This document shows, one piece after another, positions 48,475-56,387 of a DNA stretch of 64,000 bases (the first letter of the stretch is position 1; every line of letters begins with the position of its first letter). The notes under the pieces were generated by a model. That model was not told the DNA's origin. It saw nothing but the letters and a program-made list of their open reading frames with translations, and searched no databases. A program made the position numbers and the translations under genes. Source of the stretch: Pseudoroseicyclus tamaricis (lineage in GTDB: Bacteria > Pseudomonadota > Alphaproteobacteria > Rhodobacterales > Rhodobacteraceae); contig NZ_JAAFYS010000001.1 in assembly GCF_012070395.1 (NCBI RefSeq), positions 1,032,001-1,096,000 of the forward strand, written 5' to 3'.

Positions 48475-49917
48475 ATGGCGGAGCGGGGGGAGAAGCTGAT
48501 TATCGGAGCGCGGCTGCGGCGGCTGCGGCGCACGCTGGGGCTGACGCAGGCCAAGATGGCGCAGGATCTGGGCGTCTCGCCCTCCTACATCACGCTGATC
48601 GAGGCCAACCAGCGCCCCGTCAGTGCCCGCCTCCTCGTGCGGCTCGCAGAGGTCTACGATTTCTCCCCCGGGGAGATCGCCGGCGGCACCGACCTGCAAT
48701 TGCAGGGGGAGCTGGAATCAGCCCTGAAGGACCCGCTCTTCGGAGAGAGCGTCGCCCGGTCGGAGGTGGAGGAGGTGGTGAACGCCTCGCCGGCCCTCGC
48801 CCGCGGGTTGCTGCGCCTCCACGAGAAGTACCGCGCCATGGCCATGGCCGCCATCTCCGACGAGAACCCCTATGCCGACCGCGACAAGGTGGAGCTGCTG
48901 GAGCAGACGGCGCGGCCGGTGGAGGAGGTGCGGGCGTATTTCCACGCCTGCCAGAACCATATCGACCGCATCGACCGCGCGGCGGAGGCGCTGGCAGACG
49001 AGCTGGAGATCTGGCGCAGCGAGCCGCATATCGTGCTCAACGACCGGCTGCGCGAGCGGCATGGCTGGCGGGTGCGCATCCTGCCGCAGGAGCTGATGCC
49101 GGGCCTCCTCCGCCTGATCGACCCGCACCGCCGGCACCTCAACCTCTCCGAACGGCTCGACCAGCCGGGGCGGCGCTTCCAGATCGCCGTGCAACTGGCG
49201 CGGCTCGATCATGGCGACCTGATCGAGGCGGAGACGGAGGCCGCCGGCTTCTCCCCCGAGGCGCTGCCGCTCGCCCGCACCAGCTTCGCCAACTACTTCG
49301 CCGCCGCGCTGCTGATGCCCTACTCCCGCTTCCTCAAGGCGGCCGAGCGGGAGCGCTACGACATCGAGCTGCTCTGCCAGCGCTTCGGCACCAGCTACGA
49401 GCAGGTCGCCCACCGGCTGACGACGCTGCAGCGGCCCGATGCGCGCGGCGTGCCCTTCTTCTTCGTGCGGCTGGACCGGGCGGGGAACGTCTCCAAGCGC
49501 TTCTCTGCCGGGCGCTTCCACTTCTCGAAGTTCGGCGGCTCCTGCCCACTATGGAACATCCACGCCTGCTTCGAGACGCCCGACAAGGTGCAGACGCAGG
49601 TGATCGGGATGCCGGACGGCACCACCTATTTCTCGATCGCCCGAACCGTTACCCGGCAGCTCGGCACCTACGAGAGCCCCGCCGCACGCTTCGCCATCGG
49701 CCTCGGCTGCGACATCGCCTATGCTCCGCGGCTGATCTACGCGAAGCACATGGGGCTGGACGCCGTGGAGCCGGAGCCCATCGGCGTGAACTGCTACCTC
49801 TGCGAGCGGCCCGATTGCGCCTCTCGCGCCTATCCGCCGATCAACCGGGCCTTCTCCTTTTCCGAGCGGGCGCGCGGCGTCTCCGCCTTCAGCTTCGCGG
49901 GGCCGGACGAGGACTAG
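48475..49917 (+). CDS. XRE-family short-chain fatty acid-type regulator (RamB/PrpR-like)
   Basis: The 480-residue regulator has an XRE helix-turn-helix at about 8-65 (LRRLRRTLGLTQAKMAQDLG), an ImmA/IrrE-like central domain around 175-330, and a C-terminal DUF2083 domain with NCYLCERPDCASRA. The HExxH zinc protease motif of IrrE is not visible, so the central domain is likely a sensor. Proteins with this layout (RamB, PrpR, ScfR) control acetate and propionate genes, including aceA. ATG 48475 has AAGGAT 5 bases upstream. It is divergent from aceA over 149 bases, in which I see no clear operator. Confidence 0.9.
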   Translation: MAERGEKLIIGARLRRLRRTLGLTQAKMAQDLGVSPSYITLIEANQRPVSARLLVRLAEVYDFSPGEIAGGTDLQLQGELESALKDPLFGESVARSEVEEVVNASPALARGLLRLHEKYRAMAMAAISDENPYADRDKVELLEQTARPVEEVRAYFHACQNHIDRIDRAAEALADELEIWRSEPHIVLNDRLRERHGWRVRILPQELMPGLLRLIDPHRRHLNLSERLDQPGRRFQIAVQLARLDHGDLIEAETEAAGFSPEALPLARTSFANYFAAALLMPYSRFLKAAERERYDIELLCQRFGTSYEQVAHRLTTLQRPDARGVPFFFVRLDRAGNVSKRFSAGRFHFSKFGGSCPLWNIHACFETPDKVQTQVIGMPDGTTYFSIARTVTRQLGTYESPAARFAIGLGCDIAYAPRLIYAKHMGLDAVEPEPIGVNCYLCERPDCASRAYPPINRAFSFSERARGVSAFSFAGPDED

Positions 49918-49920
49918 CCT

Positions 49921-51561
49921 CTAGCCGAAGAAGATATCATCCAGATCGTCCTGCTGCACCTCCTCCGCCAGGTCGGCCTTCGACAGGCCGGCGGTGCCGA
50001 AGAGCGCGTCGTGAACGTCCCGCTCCGCCTTCATCGAATAGGTGTCGCGGATCGACTTGAGGAGAGAGGCGAGCCCCGGGTCGATCTCCGGCATCGGCTC
50101 CTCCGGCCGGTGGGCGGGCGCGTCGGCGGCGGCCTCCCTCACGAAGCCGGTCAGCATCCCCCGGACCTCCGCCAGCGGATCTCCGGAGGAGGCGCGGCGA
50201 GCGGCGGCAGACATCTCCTCCAGCGCCGCGCCGAGGGAGGAGACCTCCGCCTCCAGCTCGTCGATAGCCCCGGTGCCGCTGCCGGCGCCCTCGCCGGGGG
50301 CGCTGAACGCCTCCGCCTCCTGCTCCTGAAGGCGGGCGAGCTTGCGGATGGCCTGCGTGGCGCGCCCGATCTCGGCCGTGCTCTCGCGCAGCTGGCGGGA
50401 GACTTCGGTCATCCCCTGGCCCTGGTGGCCGGCGCGGCCGGAGACGAGGATGGCGTTGATGGAGAGCACGTTCATCTGCTCCTCCAGCTCGCCGATCTGG
50501 CCGGCGGCGTCGGCGCCCTTGCGGTAGGCGGTGGCCAGCGCCTCCATCTGCGGGAGGATCTGGGCGTTGCGCTCCTCCAGCGCCGCGAGCCCGCCGGCGA
50601 AGGAGGAGGAGAGGGCGGCGACCTGCCCCAGCTCATGCCCCGTCTGCGATTCGGCGATGCGCACCATCGCCTCCTGCGCGCTGCGCCACGGGCCGGCGAT
50701 CCGGTCAATCTCGGGCAGGGTGGCGGCCACGGCCTCGTCGAGGCTGGCGAGCGTCGCGTCCAGATGCGCCGTCGCCAGCCGCTCCAGAACCTGCCCCTCG
50801 GGGCTGCCGGGCTCGTCGATGCGGGCGACGATCTCGCGCACATGGTCGAGCCGCTGGCGGGCGCTGTCGCCGCTCTGCAGTTGCGAGACGGCCTGCTCCA
50901 GCGCGCGGGTGACCTGCGTCATGCCGCTGCGCGCGCCCTGCGCGGCAGAGGCGAGCGTGCCGGCGTTGGCGAGGCCGGCCATCAGGGCCGGCAGCCGTTC
51001 GCGCATCACTTTCAGCTCGGCCGCGACCTCCGTCATCTCGCGCAGGCGCGGGACGAGCCGGGTCAGCTCGCGGTTGGCGCGGACCAGCTGCTCCTGGATG
51101 GCCTTCACGTTGGTATCGGCGCCGGCGAGGCAATCGCGCACGTCCTCGGCGAACTGTCCGAGCGTGTCATCCGCGCCGGGAACGGTGTGGCTGACGACCT
51201 TGGCATTGGTGGCGATGAAGGCGGCCAGCTTCATGTCGCGCAGCAGATCCTCCAGCAGGCGGCGCAGGCTCTCCGCCTGGCCGCGCAGCGTGGTGGCCGT
51301 CTGGGAATGTAGCTGGAAGCGGGCCTGCACGGCATCGACGTGTGCCTCGGTCGCCGCGGCCGCGCGCGTCAGCCGCTCACGCCCGGCGGGGCTGGAGATA
51401 TCGGCGGCGCGGGTCAGCGCATCGCCGGCGCCCTGCACCTCCTCCAGGAGGGCGAAGAGCCGGCTCGCCGCCATCTCGAACACGGTCTCGATCCGGCGGT
51501 TGATCTGGCTGGCGCGGGTGTCGAGCTCGCGCAGATGGGTGGTACGGGTGCTATTGGTCAT
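49921..51561 (-). CDS. Soluble MCP-like chemotaxis protein with degenerate signalling tip
   Basis: The 546-residue protein is almost entirely helical and has no membrane segment. A region near 360-405 (QMNVLSINAILVSGRAGHQG, QGMTEVSRQLRESTAEIG) aligns with the MCP hairpin tip, normally QTNLLALNAAIEAARAGE..RGFAVVADEVR, but the Glu-Ala-Ala and Arg-Gly-Phe cores are lost. The first half has no recognised sensor fold. The C-terminus QQDDLDDIFFG resembles the CheY-binding tail of CheZ. It overlaps cheB (ATGA) as last gene of the che operon. It could be a structural, phosphatase-like or adaptor protein of the array. Confidence 0.75.
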   Translation of the reverse strand: MTNSTRTTHLRELDTRASQINRRIETVFEMAASRLFALLEEVQGAGDALTRAADISSPAGRERLTRAAAATEAHVDAVQARFQLHSQTATTLRGQAESLRRLLEDLLRDMKLAAFIATNAKVVSHTVPGADDTLGQFAEDVRDCLAGADTNVKAIQEQLVRANRELTRLVPRLREMTEVAAELKVMRERLPALMAGLANAGTLASAAQGARSGMTQVTRALEQAVSQLQSGDSARQRLDHVREIVARIDEPGSPEGQVLERLATAHLDATLASLDEAVAATLPEIDRIAGPWRSAQEAMVRIAESQTGHELGQVAALSSSFAGGLAALEERNAQILPQMEALATAYRKGADAAGQIGELEEQMNVLSINAILVSGRAGHQGQGMTEVSRQLRESTAEIGRATQAIRKLARLQEQEAEAFSAPGEGAGSGTGAIDELEAEVSSLGAALEEMSAAARRASSGDPLAEVRGMLTGFVREAAADAPAHRPEEPMPEIDPGLASLLKSIRDTYSMKAERDVHDALFGTAGLSKADLAEEVQQDDLDDIFFG

Positions 51562-52682
51562 GCAACGCGGCTCCGGTTGCCGAACTGAGTGATCTCTCCG
51601 GCGATGTTCTTCAGCGGCACGGCGCGCCGGGCGGCGCCGAGGCGAAAGGCTTCCCCCGGCATGCCCCAGACGACGGATGTCGCCTCGTCCTGCACGAAGG
51701 TGGCGGCGCCGGCCTCCTGCATCTCCTTCAGGCCGCGGGCGCCGTCATCGCCCATGCCGGTCAGCACGATGCCGAAGGCGGCCTCGCCGGCGGCGATGGC
51801 GACGGAGCGCAGCAGCACGTCGACGGAGGGGCGATGGCGGCAGACGTAGGGGCCGTCCGTCACCTCGATGGTGTAGCCCTGGCCCCGGCGCTGCAGCAGC
51901 ATGTGCCTGTCTCCCGGCGCGATGAGCACGAGGCCGGGGCGGGGAACGTCGCCGCTCTGCGCCTCGCGCACCTCGACGGCGCACATGGCATCGAGGCGGC
52001 GCGCAAAGGTGGCGGTGAAATGCTCCGGCATGTGCTGGACGACGACGACGGGCGGCGCGTGACGCGGCAGGCCCGGCAGCACCTCGGCCAGCGCCTCCGT
52101 CCCGCCGGTGGAGGTGCCGATGGCGACGAGCGGCGGCAGGCCGGCCGGGGGGCGCCGGCCCGGGTGGGGCGGCGGCAGGACGGCATCGGCGGTGAGCTTC
52201 GGCGAGACCAGCTTGCCGGCGGGCCGGGCGGCGGGGGGCTTGGCCGGGCGCGGCTGGCGCTGGATGTAGCCCCGCGCCCGGCCGGCGTGCATCGCGGCGC
52301 GGATCGCGTCGGCAAGGCGGATCTGCGCCTCCTCCCGCGCCTGCGGCGTGGCCATGCGCGGCTTGCCGATCACCTCGCAGGCGCCCCGCTCCAGCGCCTT
52401 CATGGCGGCCTCGGAGCCGGCCTCGGTATGGCTGGAGCAGATGACGACGGGCATCGGCTTTTGCGCCATGATCTTGGCGAGGAAGGTCAGCCCGTCCATC
52501 CGGGGCAGCTCGATATCGAGGAGCAGCACGTCGGGCAGGGCGCCCCGCATCTTGGCGGCGGCGTCGTAGGGGTCGACCGCGGCGCCGATCACCTCGATCC
52601 CCGGCTCGTCCTCCAGAAGCTGGCGGTAGACCCGGCGGACGGCGGCGCTGTCATCGACGATGAGGACGGATATCTCCTCCAT
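51558..52682 (-). CDS. cheB: Chemotaxis protein-glutamate methylesterase CheB
   Basis: The 374-residue enzyme has a receiver domain (Asp10/Asp11, Asp56 in LLLDIELP, Lys107) and a C-terminal methylesterase with Ser191 in GTSTGG, His in VVVVQHMPEH near 218 and Asp in TGMGDDGARG. A Pro/Ala/Lys-rich linker of about 45 residues joins them. It removes methyl groups from MCPs when phosphorylated by CheA. ATG 52682 overlaps the cheR stop. Confidence 0.95.
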   Translation of the reverse strand: MEEISVLIVDDSAAVRRVYRQLLEDEPGIEVIGAAVDPYDAAAKMRGALPDVLLLDIELPRMDGLTFLAKIMAQKPMPVVICSSHTEAGSEAAMKALERGACEVIGKPRMATPQAREEAQIRLADAIRAAMHAGRARGYIQRQPRPAKPPAARPAGKLVSPKLTADAVLPPPHPGRRPPAGLPPLVAIGTSTGGTEALAEVLPGLPRHAPPVVVVQHMPEHFTATFARRLDAMCAVEVREAQSGDVPRPGLVLIAPGDRHMLLQRRGQGYTIEVTDGPYVCRHRPSVDVLLRSVAIAAGEAAFGIVLTGMGDDGARGLKEMQEAGAATFVQDEATSVVWGMPGEAFRLGAARRAVPLKNIAGEITQFGNRSRVA

Positions 52683-53563
52683 CACTGCCCGCCCTCCTGC
52701 CGGAAGACGCCGGGGGCGATCTGGGCCAGCCCCGGCTCCTTCACAATCATCGATTCCGAATGGCCGACGATCAGGTAGCCTCCGGGGCGGATCTTCTCCG
52801 CGCAGGCGCCGACGATGCGGGCCTGCATCTGCGGCTCGAAGTAGATGAGGACGTTGCGCAGGAAGATTGTGTCGATCCCGCCCTCCACCGGGTAGGGCGT
52901 CTCGACGAGGTTCATCTTGCGAAAGCGCACGCGGCTGCGCAGCTCCGGCCGGATGCGGCAGAGGCGGCGGGCGCGGTTCCCGTTGCACATCAGGTAAGCG
53001 GCGCGGTGCCCCTCCGTCACCGGGGCGACGTCGACCGCCGAGTAGATCGCGGTGGAGGCCGTCTGCAGCACCTCCGTCGAGATGTCGGTGCCGAGGATGC
53101 GCCAGTCGAGCCGCGGCTCCGCCGTCGCCGCGCTGGCCAGCACCATAGCGGCGGACCACGCCTCCGCCCCCGTGGAGGCAGCGGCGCTCCACAGCCGGAA
53201 GCGGACGCGGGAAGAGGCGCGGGCGCGGGCCAGCGCCTCGGGGATGATGCGCTTCTCCAGCAGCTCGAAATGCGGGTATTCGCGGAAGAAGTCGGTCTTG
53301 TTGGTCGTCAGCGCGTTGACGATATGGGGCAGCTCCTGGTTGAGCTGCCCGCCGTCGAAGATGGTGCAGAGGTAGGCCTGCAGGTTGGCGAGGCCGAGAT
53401 CGGTGAAGCGCTTGCGCAGCCGGGCCTCGATCATCGTCGCCTTGGAGGCGGGCAGGACAATGCCCGTCCGCTCATGGACGAGCCGGCGGAGCGCATCGAG
53501 ATGCTGCCCGGTGCTCGAAGACGCCGCGGCCCGCAGATCCGCCCGGGTGAGATAGGCGCTCAT
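52682..53563 (-). CDS. cheR: Chemotaxis protein methyltransferase CheR
   Basis: The 293-residue S-adenosylmethionine-dependent enzyme methylates glutamates of MCPs. The N-terminal helical domain is followed by TTNKTDFFREYPHF, the WSAAASTGAEAWS binding loop (GxGxGxEP-like) and FLRNVLIYFEPQMQ. Two residues of the usual GCSTGEEPYS loop are changed to AASTGAEAWS; similar changes are seen in alphaproteobacterial CheRs. It lies between cheB and cheW. Confidence 0.93.
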   Translation of the reverse strand: MSAYLTRADLRAAASSSTGQHLDALRRLVHERTGIVLPASKATMIEARLRKRFTDLGLANLQAYLCTIFDGGQLNQELPHIVNALTTNKTDFFREYPHFELLEKRIIPEALARARASSRVRFRLWSAAASTGAEAWSAAMVLASAATAEPRLDWRILGTDISTEVLQTASTAIYSAVDVAPVTEGHRAAYLMCNGNRARRLCRIRPELRSRVRFRKMNLVETPYPVEGGIDTIFLRNVLIYFEPQMQARIVGACAEKIRPGGYLIVGHSESMIVKEPGLAQIAPGVFRQEGGQ

Positions 53564-54087
53564 GCCGGGAGCACCGCCTCGGACGCCGGGGCCTCGGTTG
53601 CCGGGGCGCCGGCCGGCAGCGCCAGACCGTCGAGCGTGCCGGCGAAGAGCCCCTCGACATCGAGCAGCGTCACGAAGGCCCCCTCGCGGCGGCCGATGCC
53701 GGCGACCATGCGCTCGTGCCAGTTGAGCAGCTCCGCCTCGGCGAGCGGGGCGGCGCCGTCGGCGTCGAGCTCCGTTACCTCGATGACCCGGTCGACGCGC
53801 AGGCCGACGGCCTGCCGGCGTGGTGCCTCGCGCAGCGTCAGCACGACGATGCGCGTGTCGTCGCTGTCCTCGCGCGGCGGCTGGCCGAGGAGGAGGCGCA
53901 TGTCGACCACCGGGACGGACATGTCGCGGCGGTCGATGAGGCCCAGCAGGCAGGCCGGCGCGCGGGGCAGGGGCGCCGCCTCGCGCGCGTCGATGATCTC
54001 CACCACCGGGGCCACCGGCAGCGCGAAGAGCACGCTGCCGAGGCCGAAGGTGACAACCGTCTGGCTTGTCATGTCACGATCCCCCAT
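53560..54087 (-). CDS. cheW: Chemotaxis coupling protein CheW
   Basis: The 175-residue CheW-domain protein links CheA to receptors. The fold's typical strands are TVVTFGLGSVLFALPVAPV, LLGLIDRRDMSVPVVDMRLL and VGLRVDRVIEVTEL. A C-terminal 15-residue Ala/Pro tail is present. Start is ATG 54087 or ATG 54072; both have purine-rich sequences upstream. It lies between the transmembrane MCP and cheR. Confidence 0.9.
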   Translation of the reverse strand: MGDRDMTSQTVVTFGLGSVLFALPVAPVVEIIDAREAAPLPRAPACLLGLIDRRDMSVPVVDMRLLLGQPPREDSDDTRIVVLTLREAPRRQAVGLRVDRVIEVTELDADGAAPLAEAELLNWHERMVAGIGRREGAFVTLLDVEGLFAGTLDGLALPAGAPATEAPASEAVLPA

Positions 54088-54100
54088 GTCCCGTCCCCGT

Positions 54101-55789
54101 TCAGGCGGCGGAGCGGCTGGAGTGCTGGAACTGGGCGTCGAGCTCGTCCTCGGCATCGCCGAGATCGAAGTCGAAGCCGGAGCCGGCCTCCGCCACCGGC
54201 GGGGCACTGGGCCTGCGCGTCGCGGCAGTGCGGGGCGCTGGGCGAGAGGCCGCCCCGCGGGAGGCCGGCGCCGTGGCGCGGACCCGGCCCTCCTGCTCAC
54301 CGTCGAGCTGGAAGAAGGACATCGCCCCCCGCAGCGACTCCGCCTGCGCGGCCAGCTGCTCCGCGGTGGAGGAGCTTTCCTCGGCGGCGGCGGTATTCTC
54401 CTGCGTGACCTTGTCGAGCTGCTGGATCGCCGTGTTCACCTGCGCGGCGCCCGTGGCCAGCTCCTGGCTGGCGCCGGAGATCTGGCTGACCAGCTCCGCC
54501 GTTCGCTCGATATCGGGCACCAGCCCCTCGAGCATGCGCCCGGCCTCCTCGGCGGCTTTCACCGTATCGCCGGAGAGCGAGGAGATCTCGCCCGCGGCCG
54601 TCTGGCTGCGCTCGGCCAGCTTGCGCACCTCGGAGGCGACGACGGCGAAGCCGCGGCCATGCTCGCCGGCCCGGGCCGCCTCGACGGCGGCGTTGAGGGC
54701 GAGGAGGTCGGTCTGGCGGGCAATCTCCTGCACCACCATGATGCGCTCGGCGATGGTCTTCATCGCGGTGACGGCCTCCGAGACGGCGCGACCGGACTCG
54801 CGGGCGTCGTCGGCGGATTTCTGGGCCATGCCCTCCGTCTCCTGGGCGTTGTCGGCCGTCTGCTTGATGTTGGCTGTCATCTGCTCCATCGCGCTGGAGG
54901 CTTCTTCGGTGGAGGCCGCCTGCTCGGTGGCGCCCTCGCTGAGCTGATCGGCGGTGGACGCCATCTGGCTGGAGCCGGCGGCGACCTGACCCGCGCCGGC
55001 GGAGACCTCGCCGACGACGCCGCGCAGGCGTTCGACCATCTTGTTGAGGGCGTGCATCATGTCGCCGATCTCGTCGTTGGTGCGCACGTCCAGCGTCTCG
55101 CGCAGGTTGCCGGAGGCGACGTGGTCGGCCAGCCGGTTCACCCGGCGCAGGCCGCGGCTGATGGTGGAGACGATCCAGAAGGCGAGGCCGAGGCCGACCG
55201 CGGCGGCGCCGAGCGTGACCATGGTGAGCAGCTGGCGCGACTCCTCGTAAAGGGCGGTGTTCGTCTCGGCCCGGTGATCCATCTCCGCCGCGTTCTCGGA
55301 GATCACCGTCTCGATGGCCTCTTCCATCTGCAGCCAGAGCTCGCGGCCATCGGTGCTGATGAGCGTGAAGGCGAGCGTCTCCTGCCCGCGGTCGGCGAGG
55401 GCCATCGCCCGCTCGTTGACGGCGCGGATCTCGTCGCCGATGGCGGCGTACTGGTCGAGCAGGACCCGGCCCGACTCGCTGGCGATGGCGTAGAGGCGCT
55501 CGTACTTCGCGCTGTGGCGCTCGCGGGATGCGCCCATGATGGCGAGCACGGCCTGCCGCTCTTCGGCGGTGCTCGAGAGGATGTATTCGCGCGTGTCGCG
55601 CTGGATCCGCACCTGCTCGCCCTCGAGATCGGCGGCGAGGCGCACGCGCTCGCCGTCTTCGCTGACGATCCGCTCCGTCCGGTCATTCATGTCGGCCATG
55701 GTGCCGAGCGACAGCAGCGACACCCCCACGGCCGCCCCGATGAGCAGCAGGAAGGTTATGGCGAGTTTCATCTTGAGAGTGAGGCGCAT
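54101..55789 (-). CDS. Methyl-accepting chemotaxis protein
   Basis: The 562-residue receptor has helix TM1 (8-30), a periplasmic four-helix-bundle sensor of about 160 residues, TM2 (about 190-212), a HAMP domain ([19 protein letters not shown]) and a long cytoplasmic coiled coil with the conserved tip [41 protein letters not shown] Pro/Ala/Arg-rich linker leads to the C-terminal [16 protein letters not shown]. No NWETF-type pentapeptide for CheR/CheB docking is seen. It is the only classical receptor in this operon. Confidence 0.94.
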   Translation of the reverse strand: MRLTLKMKLAITFLLLIGAAVGVSLLSLGTMADMNDRTERIVSEDGERVRLAADLEGEQVRIQRDTREYILSSTAEERQAVLAIMGASRERHSAKYERLYAIASESGRVLLDQYAAIGDEIRAVNERAMALADRGQETLAFTLISTDGRELWLQMEEAIETVISENAAEMDHRAETNTALYEESRQLLTMVTLGAAAVGLGLAFWIVSTISRGLRRVNRLADHVASGNLRETLDVRTNDEIGDMMHALNKMVERLRGVVGEVSAGAGQVAAGSSQMASTADQLSEGATEQAASTEEASSAMEQMTANIKQTADNAQETEGMAQKSADDARESGRAVSEAVTAMKTIAERIMVVQEIARQTDLLALNAAVEAARAGEHGRGFAVVASEVRKLAERSQTAAGEISSLSGDTVKAAEEAGRMLEGLVPDIERTAELVSQISGASQELATGAAQVNTAIQQLDKVTQENTAAAEESSSTAEQLAAQAESLRGAMSFFQLDGEQEGRVRATAPASRGAASRPAPRTAATRRPSAPPVAEAGSGFDFDLGDAEDELDAQFQHSSRSAA

Positions 55790-55796
55790 GGTTGGG

Positions 55797-56387
55797 CTAT
55801 CCTTCCGCGTCGGTATGGGGGCCGGCGGCGGGAGCGCCGGGCCTGTGGGAGTTGCCGGCTTCGCCGGGCCGATGGGAGTTGCCGGCTTCGCCGGCCAGGA
55901 AATCGGCGAAGATCGCCGGAAGATCTGGAATGGTGACGAACTCGCCCGCCCAGCGGCCGAGCGCAGCGACGTAGCGGGGCGGCCAGCGGGTGCCGACGGC
56001 GGGGATCTCCTCCAGCGCCTCGGGGGCCAGCCGTGTCACCTCGTGCACGCTGTCGGCGAGGACGCCCACGACGCTGGCCTGCCCCGCGAGGGGCAGCTCC
56101 AGCACGAGGATGCGGGCATCGTCGGCGGCATCGCGCGACACTTCCGCGCCGCCGGGGTGCGGCATGCGCAGCGGCACCCGCAGGTCGGCCAGCGGCACGA
56201 CGCTGCCGCGCACGTTGACGAGGCCGGAGACGAATTGCGGGGCGCCGGGGACGCGCGTCGTCTGCACCGGCTCCAGCACCTCGCGGAGCTGGGCGGCGGG
56301 CACGGCCAGCACCTCGCCGGAGAGGCGGAAGGTCACCATGTCGCCTGCAAGGTCCATGCCGTGGCGCGCGGGGGTGTGCTTGCTCAT
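55797..56387 (-). CDS. cheW: Chemotaxis coupling protein CheW with repetitive tail
   Basis: About 196 residues with a CheW domain at about 15-165 ([51 protein letters not shown]). The last 30 residues contain GEAGNSHRP twice in tandem, coded by a 27-base direct repeat at 55846. The CheA stop overlaps the ATG at 56387 (TGATG); a GTG at 56390 is possible. It is the CheW nearest cheA and may be the main array coupler. Confidence 0.9.
   Translation of the reverse strand: MSKHTPARHGMDLAGDMVTFRLSGEVLAVPAAQLREVLEPVQTTRVPGAPQFVSGLVNVRGSVVPLADLRVPLRMPHPGGAEVSRDAADDARILVLELPLAGQASVVGVLADSVHEVTRLAPEALEEIPAVGTRWPPRYVAALGRWAGEFVTIPDLPAIFADFLAGEAGNSHRPGEAGNSHRPGAPAAGPHTDAEG
55846..55894. repeat. 27-bp direct repeat in the cheW tail
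   Basis: TGGGAGTTGCCGGCTTCGCC followed by GG occurs at 55846 and again at 55873. Each copy contains the palindrome GCCGGC-TTC-GCCGG(C). In the protein this is two copies of the nonapeptide GEAGNSHRP. It is likely a replication-slippage product in a disordered tail. Confidence 0.85.
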
